DNA of 37,939 nucleotides from Nitrospina sp. (GCA_018664975.1 JABIXH010000146.1:1-37939); one strand, 5' to 3'. Counted from the stretch's first letter, positions 10,443-20,258 are shown. A program made the numbers and translations. Notes: generated from the sequence alone by a model not told the origin.

Positions 10443-12374
10443 ATGCTGAGCACGATTCGAGAACACGCTGATTCCTGGATGATTAAAGCCATCCTTTGGC
10501 TAATTATCCTGGCTTTTATAGGAACCATTTTTTATTCATGGGGAATGGGGGGTTCTTCGGGAACGGGTGGCGGAGCCATAGCAACTGTTGAGGGAGAAAA
10601 AATTTATCAGCAGGAGTACGAACGCACCTTTAATAATCTAGTGGATTTTTATCGGCAACAATTCAGAAATCAGTTTTCTGACGATATGATCAAGAAGCTC
10701 GATTTGAAAACCCAGGCTCTTGAAGCTTTAATCCAGAAAAAATTATTGCTGATGGCCGCCCAGGAACAAAACCTGAAAGTCAGCGATGCAGAACTGATCT
10801 CTCATATCAAAGAGTTACCCGTATTCCAAAAAGACAACAAGTTCAATGATAAAACGTATCGCGACTATCTCCAATTCCAGCGGATTACTCCCGGAGAATT
10901 TGAAGATAATCAGCGCCAAGCCTTGCTTCTGGATAAATTAGAAAAATTGTTTCGAACAAATACCAAAGTTTTACCCAGCGAAATTCGTGAAGCTTTCAAC
11001 AATACAGAGGACAAAGCCAAAATTGATTATGTGCGGTTTAATAATGATCACTTTCAAGTCGAAAAAAGTTTTACTGATCAGGAACTCAATGATTTCTTTA
11101 AAGCCAACGACAAACTGTTCGAGATACCACCACAAATCCAGGTTGAATATGTAAAAGTTGAACCTAAGATATATCTCGAACAAATCGAACCCCGAGAGGA
11201 AGATATACAAGATTATTACCAATCCAAGATTGCTGATTTTCGCGTTAAGAAGACATACCGAGCAAGCCATATCCTCATCCATACAAAGCAATCGGAGATT
11301 GAAGGAGATTCATCTCCCGAAGAAAAACAAAAGCAAGCTGAAGCAAAAGCAAAAGTTCTTGCCACTGAGCTTCGTGGAAAAATCATGGCCGGTGCCGATT
11401 TTGGGGAAACAGCTAAAAAACATTCCGATGACCCCGGGTCCGGGCAACAGGGAGGAAGCCTTGGGGAATTCCCTAAGGGGACCATGGTCTCTGCCTTCGA
11501 AAAGGCTCTCGACAAATTGGAAGTCAATGAAATCAGCAAACCCGTATTAACTCCCTTTGGTTACCACATCATCAAATTAGAGGGTCGAGAAGAGGAAAAG
11601 ATCAAGCCTCTGGAGGCCGTACGAGAAGAAGTGATCCAATCCCTGAAAGAAATCAAGGCTCGTCAAAGGGTTAGAAGAACCGCAAAACATATCCATCAGG
11701 AAGCAGAAAAGAGCAGTGACCTGAAATCGGCCGCAGATAAGAATCAAATTCAAACAAGCACCACCCGTTTTTTCTCAAGGGAAAACCACACTCTGCCAGA
11801 AATTGGAAGTCAGCCCCAATTCTTTACTACTGCGTTTAGTCTGGAAGAGAACAAAATAAGTCAAACTGTAAACACACCTGAAGCCTCTTTCATTTTAAAA
11901 GTCACGGGTAAAAAGGAGGCTTATATTCCAGAATTAAAAGAAGTCAAAGACAAGGTTTTAGCGGCGCTGACTGAGCGGGTAAACCAGGAACACACTTTAT
12001 CAAAATTCAAAGAACTGGAACAAAAACTTTCGCAAGAAAAGAATCTGGAAAAAATGATTCAAGGACTGGACTTGAGTATCCGGCATACACCTTCCTTTAG
12101 CAGGGAGGACTCCATTCCAGGAATTGGAAATATTAAAGAAATAAAGGAACAAGCTTTCACGATGAACCTGGAAGACACTTCCTCTGCGAAAGTGAGAAAC
12201 CGTTTCTACCTTTTCAAGTTAGTGGAAAAAGAGGCGGCAGGGGAACCTGACAAAGAACAAGTCAAAATAATAATCCAACAGATCAAACAGAAAAAAAGCA
12301 GTCAAACATTTCAAGAGTGGGTGGAAAACATGAAAGCCCGCGCAGAAGTCATGATTGACAAAACTCTACTGTAA
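10443..12374 (+). CDS. ppiD: PpiD/SurA-type peptidylprolyl isomerase (SurA_N_3 and PpiC rotamase domains), membrane anchored
   Basis: Start MLSTIREHADSWMIKAILWLIILAFIGTIFYSWG (internal Met of the 10407 ORF) is a PpiD-like N-terminus; parvulin domain YRASHILIHTK...GADFGETAKKHSDDPGSGQQGGSLGEFPKGTMVSAFEKAL...PFGYHIIKLE. Confidence 0.88.
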   Translation: MLSTIREHADSWMIKAILWLIILAFIGTIFYSWGMGGSSGTGGGAIATVEGEKIYQQEYERTFNNLVDFYRQQFRNQFSDDMIKKLDLKTQALEALIQKKLLLMAAQEQNLKVSDAELISHIKELPVFQKDNKFNDKTYRDYLQFQRITPGEFEDNQRQALLLDKLEKLFRTNTKVLPSEIREAFNNTEDKAKIDYVRFNNDHFQVEKSFTDQELNDFFKANDKLFEIPPQIQVEYVKVEPKIYLEQIEPREEDIQDYYQSKIADFRVKKTYRASHILIHTKQSEIEGDSSPEEKQKQAEAKAKVLATELRGKIMAGADFGETAKKHSDDPGSGQQGGSLGEFPKGTMVSAFEKALDKLEVNEISKPVLTPFGYHIIKLEGREEEKIKPLEAVREEVIQSLKEIKARQRVRRTAKHIHQEAEKSSDLKSAADKNQIQTSTTRFFSRENHTLPEIGSQPQFFTTAFSLEENKISQTVNTPEASFILKVTGKKEAYIPELKEVKDKVLAALTERVNQEHTLSKFKELEQKLSQEKNLEKMIQGLDLSIRHTPSFSREDSIPGIGNIKEIKEQAFTMNLEDTSSAKVRNRFYLFKLVEKEAAGEPDKEQVKIIIQQIKQKKSSQTFQEWVENMKARAEVMIDKTLL

Positions 12375-12376
12375 CA

Positions 12377-13741
12377 TCAGGTTTGCAAGGTTTTCTTATA
12401 CAACCGGTGAATTGCCAGAATTTTTTTTGTCAATGACTCCATATCATCAGCAATAACACGAATCATCTCTTCCTTTCGTATTCCTCCCAGATCATAAATA
12501 ATATCTGGAACCGAACCATATTCCATAAGTGCATTTTGAGTTCCCCACTCCAAGGATGACCCTTCCCGCACCCTTATTTTTTTAGGCTCATCAGCTCTAT
12601 CAAAAGAAGAAATTTTATACCGCAGGCGATGACAAATCTTTAATAACGCATCGGTATATTTGATATTCATGACTGCACGTTTTTCGGAATCCCAGCGCAT
12701 AGTCGTTAACACAATGTTTGCGACATGCCTGGAGCCACCGAACTCAGGTTCGGCACCGGTGAAAATATCATCTCCATTTTTTATGATTCGGCCGGGAATA
12801 GCAAGAACATCTCCATGATTTTTCGCATTACGTAGAGCCAACCCGATATTAGTTTGAACTTCCGGAATTAATTGTCCGATTCTTTCTTCCCTGAATATCT
12901 GAATGGCCCGATTCATTTCCTCCCTTGCATGGGCTTTCTCCCCTTCTCGATAAAGCATCGCTAAGGGTTCGACACTCGCCTTGCCCTTACCAGAGACTAC
13001 TTCTCCAAGAATGGCCTTACCAATAAAATCCTTCGCCGCTTTTACTGCCGGCAAAGTCTGCCAACCTAAAGCAAGTCCGGCAGTAATGGCTGATGAAAAA
13101 ACACAACCTGTTCCATGCGGATCCGAGTTCGATAAACGCTCCGAACTTAAAACTTCCATACCGGTACTATCCATAAAAAGATCCTCCGGTTTTCCCTTCA
13201 AATGTCCTCCGGTTAACACTACCGCCCGCACTCCTGTCTTAAGTATTTCTCGCGCCGCACGTTTCCTATCAGCAGGTTGGCGTATTTTTATTCCCGATAA
13301 TATTTCTGCCTCTTTAATATTTGGAGTTACCAGATGAGCCAAAGGGAGTAAGCGCTTTTTCATCATCTCAACCCCAGATTGGGTAAGTAGCTTTTTACCG
13401 GAAGTAGAAAAAATGACAGGATCAACGACCAGTTTTTTAATCTTGTAACGCTTGAGCAAGGCGGCTACCCGGTTGACAATATGCTCATTGCCTAACATGC
13501 CTGTTTTAACTGCCTGGCATTTATCGTCCTCCAGTATGGATTTAAGCTGGCTTTCCACTACGCTTACCGGCAAATCATCGACAGCTTGGACTCCCAGGGT
13601 ATTCTGCGAGGTGACGGAGGTTATCACCGTTTTACCAAATACCCCCAAAACAGAAAAAGTTTTAAGATCGGCTTGTATTCCCGCCCCTCCTCCGGAATCC
13701 GACCCGGCGATCGTTAAAGCTACTGAAATTCTATCAGACAT
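12377..13741 (-). CDS. thiD: ThiDN: hydroxymethylpyrimidine/phosphomethylpyrimidine kinase fused to a ThiN-type thiamine-phosphate synthase domain
   Basis: N-terminal [22 protein letters not shown] and [13 protein letters not shown] (ThiD); C-terminal [25 protein letters not shown]...[17 protein letters not shown]...[16 protein letters not shown] (ThiN-like). Confidence 0.9.
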   Translation of the reverse strand: MSDRISVALTIAGSDSGGGAGIQADLKTFSVLGVFGKTVITSVTSQNTLGVQAVDDLPVSVVESQLKSILEDDKCQAVKTGMLGNEHIVNRVAALLKRYKIKKLVVDPVIFSTSGKKLLTQSGVEMMKKRLLPLAHLVTPNIKEAEILSGIKIRQPADRKRAAREILKTGVRAVVLTGGHLKGKPEDLFMDSTGMEVLSSERLSNSDPHGTGCVFSSAITAGLALGWQTLPAVKAAKDFIGKAILGEVVSGKGKASVEPLAMLYREGEKAHAREEMNRAIQIFREERIGQLIPEVQTNIGLALRNAKNHGDVLAIPGRIIKNGDDIFTGAEPEFGGSRHVANIVLTTMRWDSEKRAVMNIKYTDALLKICHRLRYKISSFDRADEPKKIRVREGSSLEWGTQNALMEYGSVPDIIYDLGGIRKEEMIRVIADDMESLTKKILAIHRLYKKTLQT

Positions 13742-13833
13742 AAAATAATCTCATTAAAGTAAAAAAAAGGAGGGTTTAATGTAACAGACCGCCTTGAAAC
13801 CTGGCAATAAAATATTAACCGCTGAAAATTTCT

Positions 13834-15654
13834 TCAGGCAACGGTAACAGATTTGGCAAGAGATCGAGGTTTATCGATATTACGCTTCAGGGAGGTAGCA
13901 GTAAAATATGCAAACAACTGGCCAATGACCAGTTGAACAAGAGGAGCCGTCAGAGGGGGCACATTAGGCAAGATAAGCTCTTCACTATAAAGATCCTGGT
14001 TTTTTCCTTGTTGAGTGAAATGAATTCCCAAAACAAAACCTGACCGGGCGCGAATTTCTTCTATGCTGTGCAGAGTAGATTCGTAAAGCGCTTTATCTTC
14101 AGGAGGAGGAACAAATACTATCGAAAAAACATCATCATCAATCATAGCCAGTGTCCCGTGCTTTAAAAATCCACCCGGCATGCCTTCGGCATGAATGTAA
14201 GCAACCTCTTTCATTTTTAAAGCCGACTCCAAAGCAATGGGGTAGTAAACCCCACGCCCCAAATAGAGCCAATTGCGGCTCTTCGAATATTTACTGGCAA
14301 GGCGGTGAATAAAGCCGGATCGCTCATTCAAAATTCCCTGAATAATTTCAGGAAGCTCTTGCAAAGCTTTCAGATGCAGGTTGTAGGTTTTGCGGGTGAT
14401 TACTTTCTTTTTTAATGCAAGCTTCATAGCCACTAGGGTTAGTATCACCATTTGCGACATTGCGGCCTTGGTGCTGATCACGCAGATTTCAGGTCCCGAC
14501 CCTTGCAAAACAACTTTGTCTACCAGCCGGGCAATAGAAGAACCCATGACATTGACAACTGCCGCCGTTCGGGCGCCCTTGGCTTTGGCATGCTTCAATG
14601 CAGACAAGGTGTCAAATGTCTCACCCGACTGCGAAGCAGAAAACACCAGAGACTGTTTATTTACGTTGGCCAATGCCATAAATTCATCAGAACTGATCGA
14701 GGGAAAAAATTCTTGTGCCAATTGCGAAAATACATACTTGGCATATTTTGCTACATAAAAGGTCGTGCCCACGCCAAGCAAATAGGAGTTCCGCGATTTT
14801 GCAAATAAATCAACAACTGCATCTAATCCTGAAGGCTCCAAATCCAGTGCATTGGAGATGGTTTGGGGCTGTTCATAGATTTCTTTAAGCATATAATGTG
14901 GATAGCCACCCTTTTTGGAAGTCTCGCTGTCCCATTCAATTTTAATAATGGGCTTGGAAATTTCCTCTTTACTCAGTAGATTTTTTACAACATAGGTATC
15001 CCGAGATAGAATGGCGTACTCTCCATCATCCAGGATAACAGCATTTTTTGTATGGTCGATAAATGCATTAAAATCCGACCCCACAAACTTAATTTCATCA
15101 CCAATTCCCAACATCAGAGGGGATTCCCTTTTTGCGCAAAATATTTGCTCTGGAAGGTAAGAGGTAATAAAAGCTAATGCAAAGGTTCCTTCAATAAGGT
15201 TGAGCACCTTAATCAAGGCTTTTTCCACATTGCGACTACGGCTATAGAACTTTTCAAGAAGATGGGAAAGAATTTCGGTATCCGTGTCAGAAGAAAACTT
15301 GAAACCTTCCTTTTGTAATTGATCCCTCAAGGGTCGATAATTGGAAATAATTCCATTATGAACCACTGCAAAATTACCATCGGAAGAAGTAAACGGATGA
15401 GTATTTTCCCGCGTCACTTTTCCATGAGTTGCCCAGCGCGTATGGGCAATTCCTATCTTGCTTTTCAATTGCAGGACATTGTGTTTGCGATAAAACTCTT
15501 CCACTCCGCCAATATCTTTTTTGATGAGAAGACGAGTTTTATTCATCAAGGCCACGCCACAAGAGTCGTAACCTCGGTATTCTAAATTCCTGATTCCCTC
15601 AAAAAGAAGTTCGGATATATTCTTCAATCCGACAGCACCACTAATTCCACACAT
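13834..15654 (-). CDS. glmS: Glutamine-fructose-6-phosphate aminotransferase (isomerizing)
   Basis: 606 aa; MCGISGAVG Ntn-type glutaminase start, SASQSGETFDTLSALK, KMKEVAYIHAE, FLKHGTLAMID, C-terminal LAKSVTVA. Confidence 0.97.
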   Translation of the reverse strand: MCGISGAVGLKNISELLFEGIRNLEYRGYDSCGVALMNKTRLLIKKDIGGVEEFYRKHNVLQLKSKIGIAHTRWATHGKVTRENTHPFTSSDGNFAVVHNGIISNYRPLRDQLQKEGFKFSSDTDTEILSHLLEKFYSRSRNVEKALIKVLNLIEGTFALAFITSYLPEQIFCAKRESPLMLGIGDEIKFVGSDFNAFIDHTKNAVILDDGEYAILSRDTYVVKNLLSKEEISKPIIKIEWDSETSKKGGYPHYMLKEIYEQPQTISNALDLEPSGLDAVVDLFAKSRNSYLLGVGTTFYVAKYAKYVFSQLAQEFFPSISSDEFMALANVNKQSLVFSASQSGETFDTLSALKHAKAKGARTAAVVNVMGSSIARLVDKVVLQGSGPEICVISTKAAMSQMVILTLVAMKLALKKKVITRKTYNLHLKALQELPEIIQGILNERSGFIHRLASKYSKSRNWLYLGRGVYYPIALESALKMKEVAYIHAEGMPGGFLKHGTLAMIDDDVFSIVFVPPPEDKALYESTLHSIEEIRARSGFVLGIHFTQQGKNQDLYSEELILPNVPPLTAPLVQLVIGQLFAYFTATSLKRNIDKPRSLAKSVTVA

Positions 15655-15664
15655 ATATTTCCTG

Positions 15665-16870
15665 TTATTTTTGATTCACGGTATAGCAAGCAGGAAGGAT
15701 TTTCCCAGGCGCAACAACCGTGCCGGGTTGAAGGGTATTCCCCGCACCCACAACAACACCATCCCCCAAAAAAGCACCGAGTTTTGTCAATCCTGTCTCT
15801 ATTTTGCGTTTTCCATTTTTTACAGAAATAGGTTTCCAGTCAACAGTTCGGTTAACTGTCATACACCCTGCCCCCATATCCACATTTTCGCCCAGCACAC
15901 TGTCTCCCACAAAAGAGAGTCGGCCAATTTGGGAATTGTCCATTACTACACAATTTTTTAATTCCACACCACTTCCCACTGAACATTTTTTTCCAACAGA
16001 AGTATAGCTCCGGATAAGGGAATTGTTGCCAATATAGCTTCCCTCCCCTATGCAACAAGGGCCTTCCAGAACAGCACCCGATTTAATAATCGCCCCGGCC
16101 TCAATGCGCACAATTCCTTGCAGAGTAACGTTAGCTTCCAGCACTGCATTCTTGGCGATGGAAGATTCCTGCCAGGAGTCCATGATCATCTTATTCGCTG
16201 TTAAAATTTCCCAGGGATAAACCACATCCAACCATTCATCCTCCCACATGGAAGCACGCAGTCCTTCACCTGCCACCACTTTCTTCAATGCTTTCTCCAT
16301 GGATTTACCTGAAGATTCGAGCAACTTGAAAAAAGACGCCGGCAATACAAATACCCCAGACAAGACATAATTCCCAAGATTGTTTCCCTTGGGCTTTTCG
16401 ATAATTTTTGTGATTTCCATCCGTGCATTCAGGAACACATTGCCAAACATCTGATTAGAGGGAGGGAGGCAAATAGAAGCAACGGGACATTTGAAAGAAT
16501 GAAAAGATTGCTGAACTTTGCTGAAAATATTTTCTGCCGTCAAGGTATCCCCGTATAAAAGCAGGAAATATTCACCGGGGGAGATTTTATTTTTAACCTG
16601 CATCACCGCATCACCAATACCAAGCTTGCGTTTTTGCTCTACATAATGCAGGTTTAATCCATTATGAGACTGTTCCTGAAGCCGTTCGATTAACTTTTCC
16701 TGTTTATGACCCACCACCACAAAGATATCGTTAATGCCGGCATTTTTGAGCAAACTAAAAGTGTTGTCCAGCAGAGTTCGTCCCGCAATCCCAATCATGG
16801 AGATAGGTCGGGTTTCTGAAAAAGGACTAATATGGGTGCCTTCACCTGCGGCAAGGATTATAGCTTTCAT
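15665..16870 (-). CDS. Sugar-1-phosphate nucleotidyltransferase/left-handed beta-helix two-domain protein (archaeal GlmU-like), with apparently degenerate active-site motifs
   Basis: 401 aa; MKAIILAAGEGTHISPFSETRPISMIGIAGRTLL N-terminal domain; C-terminal hexapeptide repeats ending GAGCMTVNRTVDWKPISVKNGKRKIETGLTKLGAFLGDGVVVGAGNTLQPGTVV. Confidence 0.85.
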   Translation of the reverse strand: MKAIILAAGEGTHISPFSETRPISMIGIAGRTLLDNTFSLLKNAGINDIFVVVGHKQEKLIERLQEQSHNGLNLHYVEQKRKLGIGDAVMQVKNKISPGEYFLLLYGDTLTAENIFSKVQQSFHSFKCPVASICLPPSNQMFGNVFLNARMEITKIIEKPKGNNLGNYVLSGVFVLPASFFKLLESSGKSMEKALKKVVAGEGLRASMWEDEWLDVVYPWEILTANKMIMDSWQESSIAKNAVLEANVTLQGIVRIEAGAIIKSGAVLEGPCCIGEGSYIGNNSLIRSYTSVGKKCSVGSGVELKNCVVMDNSQIGRLSFVGDSVLGENVDMGAGCMTVNRTVDWKPISVKNGKRKIETGLTKLGAFLGDGVVVGAGNTLQPGTVVAPGKILPACYTVNQK

Positions 16871-16904
16871 TTGAGCAAATCCTGATTAGGAAGGAAATAG
16901 TTAG

Positions 16905-17651
16905 CTATGCGTGATGGTCCTTGAGAAGTCGTTCAGCCCGGCTCAAATCATCCGGGGAATTGATACCCAGTATCTCATCTGCGTCTGTGGTCTGAATTGC
17001 CTGAACAGAATATTCGTTTCGCACCAGACATTTTATTGTATCGGTTAAATAATATTCTTTCTGAGCATTATCAGCGCCAATATGCTCTAAGGCCTTAAAA
17101 AACAACCTATTGTCAAAACAATATACTCCGGAGTTGAATTCGTCAACTTTTTTCTCAGCTTCCGAAGCGTCTTTCAGTTCTACAATTTTTAATATGGTCC
17201 CATCTTCGTCACGAATGATCCTGCCAAAATCATGTCTCTCACTACTTTTCAAGGTTAAAAGCGTGCATTTTGCTCCATTATATTTATGCTCATCAAGCAA
17301 ACGTCCCAGAGTATCCAGCCGAATCAATGGCATATCTCCACATAAAACCACTAACCGTCCTTCAAAGTTTTCCAGCTTCGATTTGACCTGTTGGGCGGCG
17401 TGGCCAGTACCCAACTGCTCACTCTGAATCACGAACTCCAAACCTCGATCCGCAAAGGCTTCTTTGACCTGATCGGCCTGATGGCCTACTACTACTATAG
17501 TCCGAGTGGGATTTAATTTAGAAGAAAGATCAAGCACATAGTCCAGAAGGGGACGGCCAGCTAAGGGAATGAGAACTTTTGCAAGGGGGGATTTCATGCG
17601 GGTGCCTTTACCCGCCGCTAATACGAGGACCGCTAAGTCTTGATTTTGCAT
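16905..17651 (-). CDS. glmU: GlmU-type N-acetylglucosamine-1-phosphate uridylyltransferase domain only (no acetyltransferase domain)
   Basis: 248 aa; VLVLAAGKGTRMKSPLAKVLIPLAGRPLLDYVL, LGTGHAAQQ, LCGDMPLI, EFNSGVYCFD; terminates before any hexapeptide-repeat domain. Confidence 0.88.
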   Translation of the reverse strand: MQNQDLAVLVLAAGKGTRMKSPLAKVLIPLAGRPLLDYVLDLSSKLNPTRTIVVVGHQADQVKEAFADRGLEFVIQSEQLGTGHAAQQVKSKLENFEGRLVVLCGDMPLIRLDTLGRLLDEHKYNGAKCTLLTLKSSERHDFGRIIRDEDGTILKIVELKDASEAEKKVDEFNSGVYCFDNRLFFKALEHIGADNAQKEYYLTDTIKCLVRNEYSVQAIQTTDADEILGINSPDDLSRAERLLKDHHA

Positions 17652-17914
17652 TCAATTTTATATTCGGCAATTTTTTTTCTTAATGTGTTGCGATTGATTC
17701 CTAAAATATTTGCGGCCTTGGTCTGGTTGCCGTTGGTTTCCTTTAAAACAATTTCAACCAGCGGTTTTTCAATTCCTCCCATGATCAACTCATGCAGATG
17801 CCCGTTGTTTCTCTCATCCATCGCGCCGACATATTGCCGGATGGATTTGTCTAACCATTTTTCCAGAAAAGTTGTAACTTGTTTTTGGGTTTTTTGCATA
17901 GCAGGAGGATTCAT
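17633..17914 (-). CDS. fis: Fis family DNA-binding protein
   Basis: 93 aa; C-terminal HTH IEKPLVEIVLKETNGNQTKAANILGINRNTLRKKIAEY is a Fis/NtrC-type helix-turn-helix. Confidence 0.85.
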   Translation of the reverse strand: MNPPAMQKTQKQVTTFLEKWLDKSIRQYVGAMDERNNGHLHELIMGGIEKPLVEIVLKETNGNQTKAANILGINRNTLRKKIAEYKIECKIKT

Positions 17915-18120
17915 TACAGCCCTGAGTTCAATTACGGTGACGTCCTCCCCAGGGTCTTATATGGCTTGAATGCGAGGATATTATCAGACTCACCCCGAGT
18001 GGTCAAGCCTGGACTTGCAGGCTTTTGTAAACCATGCAATTACAAGTTGATTCCACTCCAACGCTTGGTCTAAGATGAAATAATATTATCCATAACCTTT
18101 TAACCATTGCTTTCTACTCC

Positions 18121-19440
18121 ATGAGAATTGCCTGCATTACCTTGGGATGCCGAACTAACCAGCACGACACAGCAGAAATGCAGACCCTGCTTGAGCAGGA
18201 AGGCTTTTCTATCGTCAACGGCAAAGAAAAAGCCGATGCCTATGTCATCAATACCTGTACGGTGACACAACGCAGTGATACCAGTTCCCGTCTTGCGGTT
18301 AAAAAATCCCTGGCCATCAACCCCGATGCTCTGGTTGTATTCACAGGATGCTACGCACAGTTGAACCCGGAAGAGGCCTCGCAAATCCACGGGCTCGACG
18401 TTGTACTTGGCAATGCCGACAAACTGGAAATTGCTAACCTTATAAAAAAGAAACTGTTAAACCCTGGCCAGCCGTGGGAAAAAGAAGAATCCACCGAAAT
18501 CATCATGTCCGACATCCATAGAAAACGGATATTCAGGACCATCCCGGTGCAGAATTTTCAAGGCATGACCAAAGCCTTCATCAAAGTCCAAACAGGCTGT
18601 GACGAGAGGTGTTCTTTCTGCACAGTTGTCAAAGCGCGTGGCAAGTCAGTCAGCGATACGCGGGAAAACATTCTTCAAAATGTAGAACAGGCTATTGCTT
18701 CCGGGTTTAAGGAAATCACCCTCACCGGCATCAATCTGGGTACCTGGGGAATGGAGCGAAACGAAACTTTTTCCTCTCTGGTTTATGATATCGTTGAACT
18801 TTCAGGAGATTTTCGAGTTCGGTTGAGTTCAATCAACCCCATGGAAATTGATAACGATCTCATACAGATGATGGCAGAAACTGAGAAGTTATGTTCACAC
18901 CTTCACATTCCATTACAAAGCGGTGACGATAACATCTTAAAAGCCATGCGCAGAAATTATAACCGCCGCCAATACCTCGATGTAGTTCAAAGAGCTATCA
19001 CCGCCATTCCCGGGTTGGGACTTGGGGCAGATGTTATCGTTGGCTTTCCCGGCGAAACCGAAGAAGCGTTCGAAAATACCCGCAGTCTGATAGAGCAATT
19101 TCCATTTTCCTATCTGCATGTATTTTCCTACTCACCACGCCGAGGTACTGAGGCCCACCAGATCAAAGACAGTGTCCCGGGAAATATCAAGAAACAAAGA
19201 AATCAGATATTGACACAACTGGTCCATCAAAAAGCATTGAAATATCGTGAACAATTTATAGATCAATCCGAAACCGTCCTCATTGAAAATCAACGAGACA
19301 CGAAATCCGGATGGCTTAAAGGCCATACCAGTAATTATATTCCGGTCATTCTGGAAGGTTCTGACTCATTAAAAAATAGCCTGGTTCCCGTCACCCTACA
19401 GAATATTTCCGAAAAACAGGTCACAGGATGCGTCCAGTAA
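18121..19440 (+). CDS. mtaB: tRNA t6A37 C2-methylthiotransferase MtaB
   Basis: 439 aa; TLGCRTNQHDTAEM, radical-SAM TGCDERCSFCTVVKARGKSVS (CxxxCxxC), C-terminal TRAM-like segment. Confidence 0.93.
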   Translation: MRIACITLGCRTNQHDTAEMQTLLEQEGFSIVNGKEKADAYVINTCTVTQRSDTSSRLAVKKSLAINPDALVVFTGCYAQLNPEEASQIHGLDVVLGNADKLEIANLIKKKLLNPGQPWEKEESTEIIMSDIHRKRIFRTIPVQNFQGMTKAFIKVQTGCDERCSFCTVVKARGKSVSDTRENILQNVEQAIASGFKEITLTGINLGTWGMERNETFSSLVYDIVELSGDFRVRLSSINPMEIDNDLIQMMAETEKLCSHLHIPLQSGDDNILKAMRRNYNRRQYLDVVQRAITAIPGLGLGADVIVGFPGETEEAFENTRSLIEQFPFSYLHVFSYSPRRGTEAHQIKDSVPGNIKKQRNQILTQLVHQKALKYREQFIDQSETVLIENQRDTKSGWLKGHTSNYIPVILEGSDSLKNSLVPVTLQNISEKQVTGCVQ

Positions 19441-20258
19441 TCACCCTCACGACAGATTTTGGTTTAGATGATCCCTTTGTAGGCATCATGAAAGGGGTCA
19501 TTCTCAATATTGTGCCCGATGCCCAAATCGTTGACATCACCCACAATGTCGAACCGCAGAATATAGCTCAAGCCGCATTAATTCTTAATGCTACCTATCC
19601 CTGGTTCCCGAGAAAAACCGTCCATGTGGTAGTGGTGGACCCAGGTGTAGGGGGCACAACAAAAGCTTCTTCAATGAAAAAAGGAGGTCCCGGCCCTGTG
19701 ATACGAAGAGCAATGGTGGTCCAGTCAAAGTTCCAGACTTTTGTTGGACCCGATAACGGTGTACTCACTCCTGCCCTCTACTCCGATAGCAAGGCTTATG
19801 AGATCACCAACAAAAAATATACCCTGGCAAACGTTTCCAATACGTTTCATGGGCGAGATGTGTTTGCTCCCTGCGCAGGCTGGATCGCAAGCGGAATTGC
19901 GCATTCCAAAATGGGACCCCGAGTCTTGAAACCTGTCCTTATGGATTTCCCGCAACCTCAGTTGAAAGGGACAACCCTCAAAGGAGAAATTGTATATTCT
20001 GACCGCTTCGGCAACCTTATCACCAATATTTCTGCCGAATTAATCAACGAAACTTTCCTTTCTTCCGATACAATAAAAATTCAGGTCGGAAAACATCGCA
20101 TTGATGGATTCGTCACCGGTTATTACCAAATGAAATCCGGCCAGCCTGGAGCCATCATCAATAGCTGGGACCAGTTGGAAATCTTCTATCGTGAAGACAG
20201 TGCCCAAAAAAAATTGAAAGCCCGAGTCGGACAAGCCGTAAGCCTGAAAGCCAACTAA
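19428..20258 (+). CDS. SAM hydroxide adenosyltransferase (DUF62/SAM hydrolase family)
   Basis: 276 aa; ITLTTDFGLDDPFVGIMKG, VVDPGVGG, FVGPDNGVL, FHGRDVFAPCAGWIASG. Confidence 0.92.
   Translation: MRPVITLTTDFGLDDPFVGIMKGVILNIVPDAQIVDITHNVEPQNIAQAALILNATYPWFPRKTVHVVVVDPGVGGTTKASSMKKGGPGPVIRRAMVVQSKFQTFVGPDNGVLTPALYSDSKAYEITNKKYTLANVSNTFHGRDVFAPCAGWIASGIAHSKMGPRVLKPVLMDFPQPQLKGTTLKGEIVYSDRFGNLITNISAELINETFLSSDTIKIQVGKHRIDGFVTGYYQMKSGQPGAIINSWDQLEIFYREDSAQKKLKARVGQAVSLKAN

Noticed and set aside
13761-13784. AAGGAGG followed by ATG-TAA (minimal start-stop ORF) on the plus strand
   Set aside because: It lies between two minus-strand genes in an A-rich stretch; on the minus strand it is simply a T-rich segment, possibly a weak terminator. 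Coincidence is more likely.
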